This document shows positions 51,061 to 60,329 of a stretch of 64,000 nucleotides of DNA, piece by piece. The stretch spans positions 151,501 to 215,500 of the forward strand of contig NZ_CP141266.1 of assembly GCF_030540775.2 (NCBI RefSeq), given 5' to 3'. The stretch comes from Flavivirga abyssicola. Lineage in GTDB: Bacteria > Bacteroidota > Bacteroidia > Flavobacteriales > Flavobacteriaceae. The position numbers and the translations under genes were made by a program. Each line of letters begins with the position of its first letter. The stretch's first letter is position 1. The notes under the pieces were generated by a model. That model worked only from the letters and a program-made list of their open reading frames with translations, was not told the DNA's origin and made no database searches.

Positions 51061-53136
51061 ATGAAAACAAGCAATATACTTATTGAAAATCAATACAATA
51101 GAACCCGTTTATTTGAAAAAGAAAACCTGAATTATCTGGTTAGAGTTTTAAAAAGATTTAATACTGCACCTAAGATAAACAGCATAAATATTACCACTTC
51201 TGACACTGAGCCCGATGTATTTAAAATTGTTCCTGAAAAAGCAATTAAAATTGGTTCACTATTTTTAGAAAAACCTGTTTTAGCATTAATCTATTTAAGA
51301 TATGGTATTGAATGGCAACTTTGGCATAAAGCTTTAGGTAAAGAAAAATCCAATACTCTTTTATGCGATCTGGCTGCTCTTAAAGTTACTCAAATATTTT
51401 ATGATTTATTACCCAAAAAAGATAAAGAAAAATTAAAAAATCTTGATTATTTTTTAATTGATCTGATTAAAAAAAATGAAGATTTAAACACAGAATCTTT
51501 ATTAAAATATAAAGAACTACAATCTTTTCATGGATTAAACAATTCAAACAACATATTTAAAGAATCCTGGAAACCAATTCTTGAAAACCTGGCAAAACCA
51601 ACAGAATATTTATTAATGGCTGGTGGTGATCTTAGACTGAATATCGACGAATTTGAATTGTTGAATAAATATGGTTGCCGACCATTTCCAAGACCAGAAG
51701 CATTTACTTTTGCCTCATCAACAGCGACTAGTGTATCAAATTTTGCTTTTGATAAAACAGACAAAATTAGATCGATATTAATTCAGAACAGCTTAAAAAA
51801 AGGTTTTAAAAACACAACTATCGAATTTTCAGAATCGTTAAAAAACAATCTTAGAAAAATCTTTAACATAAATGATGGATGTCAAATAATTTTTTCTCCA
51901 TCGGGTACGGATTCAGCTCTTCAAATAGCAGCTATTAATCAAATTATTTCCGATAAAGAAATTACACATATTTTGGTAGCTTCTGATGAAACTGGTAGTG
52001 GTATTCCTGCAGCATTAAAAGGGCAACATTTTGAAAATACTACTGCTTTGAATTATCCGATTAAAAAAGGGGATAAAATTGAAGGGTTTAGAGATGTTGA
52101 CTTGATCAAAATTCCTCTAAGGGATGAAAATGGCGAATTAAAATCATCGTTTCAATTAGATACAGAGGTTTTTAATGCCATTTCAGAAACTAATGAATTA
52201 GGGAGACATATTGTATTGCATGCCATGGATCAATCAAAATTAGGATATCAATCACCTAGTGAAGAAATGATGCAAAAATTGGATACACTTAACAATTTAT
52301 CAATACAAATTATTGTAGACGGATCACAACTTAGATTAGATCCAAAAGACATACAAAATTATTTGAATAAAGAATATATGGTTACTATAACCGGAAGTAA
52401 ATACTTTACAGGCCCTCCCTATTCAGGCGCATTAATTGTGCCTGAAAATGTTAGTAAATCAATTAATTCTGTAAAAAACACTTTACCAAAAGGTTTAACC
52501 AATTATTACAATCATTCAGATTGGCCAACATCGTGGTTCTGTTCTAAAGATTTATCCGATGGATATAATTATGGCTCATACATGCGCTGGAATGCTGCTA
52601 TAACTGAAATGGACAGGTATTACAAAACACCTGTTTTATATAGAAATTTAGGAATTGAGATGTTTTGCAATTTTGTTGAAGACTCTATTAAAGATTCCAC
52701 TTTTTTAGAACCACTTTTTGGAAATGAAACAAAAATTAATACTTATAACAGTGAAGAATTCGGACTTAGAAATATTCGAACCATTTTCCCTTTTTTTATC
52801 CTCAAAAACAATAATGTATTACCTCTTAATGATGTAAAGAAACTCTATACATTATTGAATTCAGATATATCTGATCAATTCGAAGGATCTTCTTTAGAAA
52901 TCATTAGACTTGCTGCTCAAAAATGTCATATAGGACAAGCAGTTAATGTAAAATATGGTAATGATTTTCAAAGTGCTGTGTTAAGAATTAGTTTGGGCGC
53001 AAGGGTTATTTCCGAAAGTTGGGTAAACAGAGATATTAGCATCTATTTTAGAAATATAGAAACACAAATGAATCAGATCACTGTAATTATGAAAAAAATA
53101 GAATTGATCCTCAGTAATTCTGAATTGTTGAATTAA
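51061..53136 (+). CDS. PLP-fold enzyme with unrecognised N-terminal domain (691 aa)
   Basis: Residues ~205-690 form an aminotransferase class V-like PLP fold. A phosphate-binding loop reads FSPSGTDSALQ (about 280-290). Asp420 in VDGSQLR would contact the pyridine nitrogen. Lys447 in TGSKYFTGPPYSG is the probable Schiff-base lysine; the 27-residue Asp-Lys spacing is as in cysteine desulfurases. The first ~200 residues are helical (FLEKPVLALIYLRYGIEWQLWHKALG) and match nothing I know. Cysteine desulfurases are ~400 aa, so this is an unusual fusion. It is the last gene of the island. Confidence 0.75.
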   Translation: MKTSNILIENQYNRTRLFEKENLNYLVRVLKRFNTAPKINSINITTSDTEPDVFKIVPEKAIKIGSLFLEKPVLALIYLRYGIEWQLWHKALGKEKSNTLLCDLAALKVTQIFYDLLPKKDKEKLKNLDYFLIDLIKKNEDLNTESLLKYKELQSFHGLNNSNNIFKESWKPILENLAKPTEYLLMAGGDLRLNIDEFELLNKYGCRPFPRPEAFTFASSTATSVSNFAFDKTDKIRSILIQNSLKKGFKNTTIEFSESLKNNLRKIFNINDGCQIIFSPSGTDSALQIAAINQIISDKEITHILVASDETGSGIPAALKGQHFENTTALNYPIKKGDKIEGFRDVDLIKIPLRDENGELKSSFQLDTEVFNAISETNELGRHIVLHAMDQSKLGYQSPSEEMMQKLDTLNNLSIQIIVDGSQLRLDPKDIQNYLNKEYMVTITGSKYFTGPPYSGALIVPENVSKSINSVKNTLPKGLTNYYNHSDWPTSWFCSKDLSDGYNYGSYMRWNAAITEMDRYYKTPVLYRNLGIEMFCNFVEDSIKDSTFLEPLFGNETKINTYNSEEFGLRNIRTIFPFFILKNNNVLPLNDVKKLYTLLNSDISDQFEGSSLEIIRLAAQKCHIGQAVNVKYGNDFQSAVLRISLGARVISESWVNRDISIYFRNIETQMNQITVIMKKIELILSNSELLN

Positions 53137-53229
53137 ATAATGAGATTCAATATCTATGCACACTGGAAATACCTTGCATTTTTTCAATTATTTCTGCATA
53201 AATTTCTATGGTATGTTTCTTCAGAAGGG

Positions 53230-54027
53230 TTACCACTCACGCTTTTTATTAAGCTCTTCGAGGGCTTCTAATTCTTTTTGAGGAATCACTTTTAAGAAAG
53301 AAGGATGCTGTTCGATAGCATATTCAATTTTTTTAACAATCTCGTCTGTAGATTCATTATCGTAATCTATTTCCAAAGGCGCTTTAATTTCAAAAGATTG
53401 TAAAATGTTTTTCTTTTTAATACGCAATCCTTTTTTATCGAAAGAACGTCTAAACCCATCAATAACTATAGGTATTACAATAGGTTTATATCGTTTAATA
53501 ATATGGGCTGTTCCTTTTCTAATAGGTTTAAATGGGGTTGTTGTCCCCTGTGGAAAGGTTATAACCCAACCATCATCTAATGCTTTACCAATGTTTGAAA
53601 TATCACTCATCTTAACCTGTCTGTTCACATCTTGTCCTTCTGATCTCCAAGTACGTTCAATACTAATAGAGCCTACATAAGCTAATATTTTTGGCAGCAG
53701 TCCTGCTTTCATGGTTTCTTTGGCAGCGACATAATAAATATTCAACTTAGGATTCCACAAGTATCCAACATTTTTAATAGAGTCTTCTCGGCCACTTAAA
53801 CTAGCATTAAAGACGTGAAACATGGATACCACATCTGCAAAGTATGTTTGATGATTCGAAATAAATAATACATTCGTATCAGGTAATGTTTTTATAATAT
53901 CAGAACCTTCTATTTGTAATTCATTAAACCCTCTAAAGCGCCTATGAGTCATTGCACCCAGAATTCTTATGAGCCATTTTTTTACAATTAGTATATGTCC
54001 GAATGGATTTCTTTTAAACAATCCCAT
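53230..54027 (-). CDS. 1-acyl-sn-glycerol-3-phosphate acyltransferase-like protein
   Basis: This 265-aa PlsC-family phospholipid acyltransferase has motif I as SNHQTYFADV, with five residues between His and Asp rather than the usual four. Motif III is FPQGTTTPFKPIRKGT, with Gln in place of the usual Glu of FPEGT. It has a hydrophobic segment near the N-terminus. It probably works at the inner membrane in phospholipid or ornithine-lipid synthesis. It is on the same strand as the Nudix gene. Confidence 0.85.
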   Translation of the reverse strand: MGLFKRNPFGHILIVKKWLIRILGAMTHRRFRGFNELQIEGSDIIKTLPDTNVLFISNHQTYFADVVSMFHVFNASLSGREDSIKNVGYLWNPKLNIYYVAAKETMKAGLLPKILAYVGSISIERTWRSEGQDVNRQVKMSDISNIGKALDDGWVITFPQGTTTPFKPIRKGTAHIIKRYKPIVIPIVIDGFRRSFDKKGLRIKKKNILQSFEIKAPLEIDYDNESTDEIVKKIEYAIEQHPSFLKVIPQKELEALEELNKKREW

Positions 54028-54079
54028 AAATCACGCGTCAAAATTGGTTGGTAGATGCAAAAGTAACAAAACTATTAAA

Positions 54080-54715
54080 TTACGTGTGTTCTTTTAACAA
54101 GTCTTTAATTTCACTTAGCATCATGGCTGTAGCCCCCCAGACTACATGTCCGTTTAATTTAAATGCAGGCACCTCAACACTATAAGAAGTTGACACTTGC
54201 TTATTTATCAACACACTATCATCTAAAAAATGTTGCAAATCTATTTCTATAATGGTCTCAACTTCATCATCTTGCTTAATAAAGCTTGGTGTTGTTTTAG
54301 TAATACCTAAAAAAGGTTGCACATAAAAATTGCTTGGCGGAATATAAACTTGAGATAATTCTCGGATAACTTCCACGGTTTCTACAGGCACTCCCACTTC
54401 TTCAAAAGCTTCTCTTAACGCTGCTGCTTCTAACGACACATCTTGCCTTTCTAACTTACCACCAGGAAATGCAACTTGTGCAGAATGTACACCTTTATAT
54501 GTTTTTCTTAGAATAAGCACCAGTTTTGTCTGGTCATTTTTATCTGGATAAAACAGTGCCAATACCCCTGCTCTTTTAGCCTTTTTTATGGCTTCTTTTT
54601 GCTTTTCCATAAGCGCTCTTCGGAAAGGTGGAACCATTTTAAAGTGAGACGATTCGGCTGGAAGCTGTATATTCTTTACTTTTGAAGTCAATTTTAAAAA
54701 TTCATCAAAATTCAT
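54080..54715 (-). CDS. CoA pyrophosphatase (Nudix hydrolase)
   Basis: This Nudix enzyme of about 211 aa has the box GGKLERQDVSLEAAALREAFEEVGV and the CoA-pyrophosphatase context ALFYPDKNDQTKLVLILRKTYKGVHSAQVAFPGG. It hydrolyses CoA or oxidised CoA. I chose the ATG at 54715 (MNFDEFLKL). A longer frame from 54835 would add an unlikely hydrophobic leader that overlaps the divergent cyclophilin gene. Its start lies only 4 bp from that gene's start. Confidence 0.92.
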   Translation of the reverse strand: MNFDEFLKLTSKVKNIQLPAESSHFKMVPPFRRALMEKQKEAIKKAKRAGVLALFYPDKNDQTKLVLILRKTYKGVHSAQVAFPGGKLERQDVSLEAAALREAFEEVGVPVETVEVIRELSQVYIPPSNFYVQPFLGITKTTPSFIKQDDEVETIIEIDLQHFLDDSVLINKQVSTSYSVEVPAFKLNGHVVWGATAMMLSEIKDLLKEHT

Positions 54716-54719
54716 ATCT

Positions 54720-55424
54720 ATGAGACTTGTTTTTCTTTTATGTCTATTTTTTTTATTTCTGAATTGTGAAGATAAACAAACTAAAAAGAAAGTGATCCCT
54801 AAAACTACGGTTACAAAAAAGGAGAAAAAAGACATTAAAAAAGATACTATTATAGAACCTGAAAGAGAGTTCCCTAAGTTGGATTCTAAAAGTGCTATGG
54901 CCTTTTTTCTAGAATATGATAAACAGCATAAAGAAAATAAAGTACGTATTACTACAGATTTTGGGACTATTGATATTTTATTATTTAATGAAACAAAATT
55001 TCATCGTTCTAACTTTATTTTTTTAACGAAACAAAAATATTTTAACGGTACACAATTTTACAGGGTTATTAATAATTACATCGTACAGGCAGGTAATAGC
55101 GATGATAAAAAAACTGCTAAAAAACGTTCGTATATTGGAAGGTATTTATTACCCCCAGATACCAAACGCGGCTTTAAGCATGATAGAGGTGTTGTATCGA
55201 TGCCTAGCAGCGAAATTAATAATCCTTATAAGTTAGCTTCTCCTTTTGAGTTTTTTATAGTGCAGCAAAAAGGTGGTGCTCATTTTTTAGATGGCGACTA
55301 TACTATTTTTGGTAAAGTTATAAAGGGAATGCATGTTGTAGATAAAATTGCTGCGGTTGAAACAGATGATGGTGACTGGCCTGACAAAAATGTTTATATA
55401 AGAAGCGTCGAAATAATAGATTAG
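54720..55424 (+). CDS. Cyclophilin-type peptidylprolyl isomerase, lipoprotein
   Basis: This 234-aa lipoprotein has the signal LLCLFFLFLNC (Cys16). A charged linker (about 20-70) leads to a cyclophilin domain (about 72-230; VRITTDFGTIDILLFN, FYRVINNYIVQAG, YTIFGKVIKGMHVVDKI). It is a membrane-anchored periplasmic prolyl isomerase. It starts 4 bp from the divergent Nudix gene, so its promoter must lie inside the Nudix coding sequence. It ends at a strong bidirectional hairpin. Confidence 0.92.
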   Translation: MRLVFLLCLFFLFLNCEDKQTKKKVIPKTTVTKKEKKDIKKDTIIEPEREFPKLDSKSAMAFFLEYDKQHKENKVRITTDFGTIDILLFNETKFHRSNFIFLTKQKYFNGTQFYRVINNYIVQAGNSDDKKTAKKRSYIGRYLLPPDTKRGFKHDRGVVSMPSSEINNPYKLASPFEFFIVQQKGGAHFLDGDYTIFGKVIKGMHVVDKIAAVETDDGDWPDKNVYIRSVEIID

Positions 55425-55450
55425 AATTATCGCCTTATGTTTTAATAGAA

Positions 55451-55518
55451 AAGGCTATTTTGGAATGTTAAAAATCGAACCTAAAAACAGTTCTCTTTTT
55501 CCCTTCCAAAATAGCCTT
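55451..55518. terminator. Bidirectional terminator between cyclophilin and DUF5060 genes
   Basis: AAGGCTATTTTGGAA (55451-55465) pairs perfectly with TTCCAAAATAGCCTT (55504-55518), a 15-bp stem with a 38-nt loop. It is followed by ATTTTAATTT on the plus strand and preceded by TTTTCTATT-type sequence on the other. It lies between convergent genes. Confidence 0.75.
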
Positions 55519-55537
55519 ATTTTAATTTACTTTTATA

Positions 55538-58500
55538 CTATTTTACTATTTTTTGAATAAACTGGGCACTTCCATCGTTCACTTTCAAAATATAAACTCC
55601 TCTGGCTTTTAAAGCTTGAGAAGATACTTCAAATATCTTTTTTTCTGATTTTCCCGATAAAATTAATCTACCGTTCAAATCAAATATACTATAAGCAACC
55701 TTGTTTGCTATACCTCCATGTAGCTTTATTGTGATTTTTTTGTTTCCTAATGGGTTAGGATAAACGCTAATTCCTTTATTTAAAGTTTCTTCATTTACAG
55801 ATAGGGCATCTACAATATCTGCAAAGTCAATTTCTCTATTAATGTTTGAAGAAAAATCTCCACCAACAGGACGCAGTGCAACAACAAACTTATACTTTGG
55901 AGCTGGAGCTAACGGCGCAGGCACACTAACACTTACAACTACAGTTTGATCGGTTCCCGCAGGAACAGTTAACACACCTTGATTAATATGTTTATTATCT
56001 GGAGTTTTTAGAGCAAAATTAATTTCTCTGGTTTCATTGGCAGAATAAATAGCTTCAACAGAAAAAGTAGTCGTATCCTTGCTAAAGGCATCAGGGAAAT
56101 TTAAAAACGCTACCGTTTCTGGATCACTAGGATTTGGGCTTCCTGGACAAAGAAAAACCAATTGTGTCCATCTTCCTCTTGAATAAGCTGTACCACCTCC
56201 TTCTGGTATTTTTCCATTAGTGTGTGAATTAAATTCTACTTGAATTTCATCGCCTGACTTAACACTTACACCTTCCCACGTTTTTGTAGTTGGTGTATAA
56301 TCAACATCGGTTTCTGGATTCTGATAGGTACCAATTTCAACACCACCGACTTTAAGAACATAAGTGGATTCTCCATCTAATTCAGCCAAAGTTGTCAATG
56401 CTATATTATAGGTTCCATCAATTCCTGTAAAGGTTTGTTTTACCGCAGCAAACTTATCTTTATGTTGTGCTGCATTAATAGCCATCGCATTTCTGGCGTT
56501 ATCAACATATCCCACTTCAAAACCATCAATTTTCGGCGTTATTGGAAAATCAACAGCATTTAAAATCACATTTTGACAAATAGGTTCGGGTTCGCAAGTA
56601 CCTTCTTGCAGAGATTCTGGAGTATTAACATTTTTAGCTGCTGCTTCCTGATCTGCTTTAAAAAGTACTATTCTATCTACACAATGTCCTTTTGAGCGCC
56701 CTCCATATTCAATAATATATTCACCTGCTACAGGAAAATCAGCCCAAGTACTCATACCATTAACATGAGTACCTCCAGAGTTGGTTTCACCATAAGTTTC
56801 ATATACAAAGTTTGATCGCTGAATCCAATGCTTAGTATGTTTGTTTAACGTATACTCAACGTTATTCTTTTTTCCAAAATAACGCACATTATTACCAGTT
56901 ATATTTAACCATGCATCATTACCTGCATCACCTGTAGCAGCTTGCGGATCTCTAACATTTCGCCATAAAAAGCGATAAACCCCAGGGTTTGTTATTTTTA
57001 TCTTATACGCTATAGTATGAATGGCGACTTGAGCTCCAAAATGATTTGGACCTCCATATCTTAAATACCCAGTGCCTGTATGAGTCGTAGTTCCAACTTG
57101 AGCTGTTTCATGAGTAAATAAAGCTTCATTATAATTTAAAGCACTTTCAGCTTCAATAACTAATAAACCGTCTTTCTCAATAAATGGACAACCTAAATCT
57201 ATGACCTCAGGCAAAACAACTGTTACAACAGCACTGTCTGTAAAACCACCCTCTTGAGTTGTTCCTGTTATGGTTGCCAAACCTTCAGCAATTGCAGTAA
57301 CCACACCATTTGCACTAACTGTAGCAATATCTGGGGCACTAGAGGACCATGTAACCGTTTTATTTGTAGCTTCAGCGGGTAATACTAATCTACCTAAAGT
57401 AACTGTTTTTCCTTTCTCTAATTCTACAGTCTCAGGAGTTACATTAAGACCTGTAACAGCAACATTTGGTCTTCCTGTTTGTCTTATTAAAGCTACCCAA
57501 TCTGAACTTGAGCTATTTGGCGGATTACCAATATTTATACTAGATCCACCTGCTACAACGGTTACTGAACCATCAAATAAATCGCCTCCTGTTCTTGGAT
57601 TAAACCATTTAATATCAAAATCTCCAGTCTGCCCTGTTAAATCTAAATCAGTAGTGCCTCCTTGTTCTAAATAAATAACATAGGTTTTTCCTTCTTCAGC
57701 TAAACATCTGTTTAAATTACCACTCGCAAGCGCATCATTATTTTGCATTTTCCAATACTCTAAGCCGTGTCCTTTAAAAAATTGTAGAATAGCTATTTTT
57801 GTCCAGTCAAATAAAATTGAGAATCTATCAAAATCCTCCGTCTGAAAATCACCCTGAGAACCTCCGTACCACATAACTCCAGAGCCTCCTGCCATTAAGC
57901 CTTTCCAAAGGATCTTTTTTCTAGCTTGTGGAATGACTTCTTTAGTACTTATATCTGCTGTTGCGAACATTCCTGTTGACCCTGGGTTTTGCTCATCACT
58001 TGCTACCACCCATGGTTTACCTGCTCCTTTAGAATTATCAATCCATGTTTTAATTCCTGATTTACCATCATAAGCATCGTCATAACCTGACGCTCTAGCA
58101 CTTTGAATGGAAGCTCCTGTAATTTTAGCATTATTAGCAATCAAATAGTTATAATGCGTTTCATGTGCTCCTGGGTATGTATGAAGCACTCTATGATTTT
58201 GCCAAGGGTCTATACTTGCTAACCAATCAATTCTAGGAATAGAATTAGCAGGATCTGTACCATCTTTACCACCAAACTCTTCAGAAATATTCCACTCAAT
58301 AGCTAAATGATGGCTAAACCTAGCGACCATCTCTCTATAATATACCTTGATCTGATCAAGAGACAAGGCATCCCAATTTTCAGCCTCTGCTAATTTAAAA
58401 TGAAGCATCAATCCATTGCTCTCAGCATGATCAAAAACAATTTCCCATTGCTCTAACTTTGACACATCAAACTGATATTTATTTGATAAACTAGTCCAAG

Positions 58501-59308
58501 GAAACACATTTTTATCATCTCCTCCAAAAAGCGACATAGACATAGAGTTCATTTCCAACGCTCTTAAATAATTAACAGCACCTATAAGATTTTTTCCTTT
58601 TCCACCGTTCCAAGTAGGATCTCCTGCTTGCCAATCATCGGCATGTGGATTAAATTTATGCTCTGTACATAAACCACAACCATTTTTATTAACATCATGG
58701 TCAAAATCATTATAGTCCAGCATATTTTCTGGTGAGTCTGGACCAAATTTCAAAAGATACTCACCTGTTTCAGTCCATTTTAAATAACGACGTTCATTAT
58801 CGGTCCCTGTATTTTGATATAACAATCTCCCTTTTGCTCTTAAATCAGGAAGCACAGCGTTTGTAGAAGTCACTGTACCAACAGCCCCACTCAAATCGTG
58901 GATTGGAGATGGTAAGCTACTTACTTCTTGCAAAGCAACGTCTGTACCAGTATAATAAAGCACTTGATAGTTCCAATCTCCTGTTTCGTATGGTCTCAAG
59001 TAAGCTTTAAATTTATTACCAGTTTTAGCATTGGTATTTGCAGCATCGCCATCAGCAGCAAAAAAACCAGGGACCCTAATCGTTTTTCCGTTAGGATCTG
59101 TAAAAACGACATCCATCCTGTTATTTCTAAAACTTGTATCAGACTCACTTATGTTAGATGGTAATGTAAGTGAAACAACAATTTTATCCCATTTACGAAG
59201 TGGTGTATTACCGCTTACCTCCACAGTTTGACTATACCCTAATAGCGAAATAGCCATAGTACTGATTAGTAATAACAACTGGTGTGTCATTAGATTAATT
59301 TTTTTCAT
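55538..59308 (-). CDS. Large multidomain DUF5060 glycosidase-like protein, T9SS-sorted
   Basis: This 1256-aa secreted protein is a paralogue of the one at 8394-10865. Signal 1-26; DUF5060 about 27-125; TIM-barrel-like region about 150-505 with WNISEE and ASDEQN acids; collagen-binding-type domain about 515-615 (WFNPRTGG). It then has a Big_2 domain (about 618-702; VTGLNVTPETVELEKGKTVTL), a carbohydrate-binding-like domain starting VIEAESA (about 715-885), a further beta domain (about 910-1060), the shared penultimate domain (about 1068-1170) and a T9SS sorting domain (about 1183-1256). It probably degrades a large polysaccharide. Confidence 0.87.
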   Translation of the reverse strand: MKKINLMTHQLLLLISTMAISLLGYSQTVEVSGNTPLRKWDKIVVSLTLPSNISESDTSFRNNRMDVVFTDPNGKTIRVPGFFAADGDAANTNAKTGNKFKAYLRPYETGDWNYQVLYYTGTDVALQEVSSLPSPIHDLSGAVGTVTSTNAVLPDLRAKGRLLYQNTGTDNERRYLKWTETGEYLLKFGPDSPENMLDYNDFDHDVNKNGCGLCTEHKFNPHADDWQAGDPTWNGGKGKNLIGAVNYLRALEMNSMSMSLFGGDDKNVFPWTSLSNKYQFDVSKLEQWEIVFDHAESNGLMLHFKLAEAENWDALSLDQIKVYYREMVARFSHHLAIEWNISEEFGGKDGTDPANSIPRIDWLASIDPWQNHRVLHTYPGAHETHYNYLIANNAKITGASIQSARASGYDDAYDGKSGIKTWIDNSKGAGKPWVVASDEQNPGSTGMFATADISTKEVIPQARKKILWKGLMAGGSGVMWYGGSQGDFQTEDFDRFSILFDWTKIAILQFFKGHGLEYWKMQNNDALASGNLNRCLAEEGKTYVIYLEQGGTTDLDLTGQTGDFDIKWFNPRTGGDLFDGSVTVVAGGSSINIGNPPNSSSSDWVALIRQTGRPNVAVTGLNVTPETVELEKGKTVTLGRLVLPAEATNKTVTWSSSAPDIATVSANGVVTAIAEGLATITGTTQEGGFTDSAVVTVVLPEVIDLGCPFIEKDGLLVIEAESALNYNEALFTHETAQVGTTTHTGTGYLRYGGPNHFGAQVAIHTIAYKIKITNPGVYRFLWRNVRDPQAATGDAGNDAWLNITGNNVRYFGKKNNVEYTLNKHTKHWIQRSNFVYETYGETNSGGTHVNGMSTWADFPVAGEYIIEYGGRSKGHCVDRIVLFKADQEAAAKNVNTPESLQEGTCEPEPICQNVILNAVDFPITPKIDGFEVGYVDNARNAMAINAAQHKDKFAAVKQTFTGIDGTYNIALTTLAELDGESTYVLKVGGVEIGTYQNPETDVDYTPTTKTWEGVSVKSGDEIQVEFNSHTNGKIPEGGGTAYSRGRWTQLVFLCPGSPNPSDPETVAFLNFPDAFSKDTTTFSVEAIYSANETREINFALKTPDNKHINQGVLTVPAGTDQTVVVSVSVPAPLAPAPKYKFVVALRPVGGDFSSNINREIDFADIVDALSVNEETLNKGISVYPNPLGNKKITIKLHGGIANKVAYSIFDLNGRLILSGKSEKKIFEVSSQALKARGVYILKVNDGSAQFIQKIVK

Positions 59309-59723
59309 AATAGTTTAGTTAAGTGTTATAGTTGTACTTCCGTTTGTAAATCATTAATACTATTGAACATAGCACATAGACTCATAAAGGCTAAATTAAG
59401 TTTGAAGTAAAAAAAACCCTATTACAAATGTTTTTATTCTAACCACAAATTGCTAAACACTTCTTAGTTTGATTGTCTTATGAGAATCACTAAAAACTAT
59501 TGAATGAATAAATTAATAAAAGTTAATTATCATTAAAAAGCTAAAACTGTCAAAAACTCAGGTATAGTCTACCCTTAGGTACTTGGGCTAAACACTAAAA
59601 TTATGAGAAAATCTTAAAATTGAGAGATCAGAACAAATGCATATGATTTCTTTATCTGAATTAAGGCTACAACAAATGTTTTTTTGAGTAGAACTAAATA
59701 CCTTAATCTTAAACCAAGATTAG
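59309..59723. other. Intergenic region, 415 bp
   Basis: It is AT-rich and lies between two minus-strand genes. It would carry the promoter of the large DUF5060 gene, but I find no TAnnTTTG box with correct spacing, and no hairpin like the one before the smaller paralogue. No gene or RNA seen. Confidence 0.5.
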
Positions 59724-60329
59724 TTATTCTTTTGAATAAAAGCTAGGTAAGGCTATTTTAAATTTAACAGCTAATAACCTTGTTACGATTACCACAATTC
59801 CAGCAATGATAAATACAACATTGTTTTTAAGAGGAAATTCGCTTAATAAAAAATAGGTGGCTCCACCAAGTATACAAGCGGTAGCATAAATTTCTTTTCT
59901 AAAAATAATAGGAATCTCATTACATAATATATCACGAATAACACCTCCAAAACTAGCAGTTATTGTCCCTAAAGCAATACAAATAACTGGGTGTAACCCA
60001 GAATTCAATCCTTTTTCTATCCCAACTAAAGTATACAGGCCTATACCAATGGTATCAAACAAAAAAAGAGACGTTCTTAAATAGTTGATTTTACTTCTAA
60101 AAAGTATCGCAAAAACTGCAGATACAATAATAACATAGGTAAACGTAATGTCTTTCATCCAACTCACAGGTGTATTACCTATAAGTAAATCTCGAAGTGT
60201 ACCGCCTCCAACAGCTGTAACAAATCCAATAATTAGAATTCCGAATAAATCCATTTTTTTATTGATTGCTACCAATACGCCAGAAATGGCAAAAGCAATG
60301 GTTCCTAAAATATCTATAGTATAAAACAT
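59724..60329 (-). CDS. TRIC-type (UPF0126, YicG/YadS) membrane channel protein
   Basis: This 201-aa protein has about seven TM segments and two homologous halves. Each half has the glycine-rich motif of prokaryotic trimeric intracellular cation channels (FVTAVGGGTLRDLLIGNTPV and TASFGGVIRDILCNEIPI). Family members conduct K+ or glycine-type solutes in the inner membrane. The usual length is about 200-220 aa. The 90-bp repeat block lies upstream of its start. Confidence 0.93.
   Translation of the reverse strand: MFYTIDILGTIAFAISGVLVAINKKMDLFGILIIGFVTAVGGGTLRDLLIGNTPVSWMKDITFTYVIIVSAVFAILFRSKINYLRTSLFLFDTIGIGLYTLVGIEKGLNSGLHPVICIALGTITASFGGVIRDILCNEIPIIFRKEIYATACILGGATYFLLSEFPLKNNVVFIIAGIVVIVTRLLAVKFKIALPSFYSKE

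Noticed and set aside
54716-54835. Longer Nudix protein with a hydrophobic leader
   Set aside because: The extension lies antisense to the cyclophilin lipoprotein start, and Nudix CoA pyrophosphatases are cytoplasmic. The internal ATG matches the family start.
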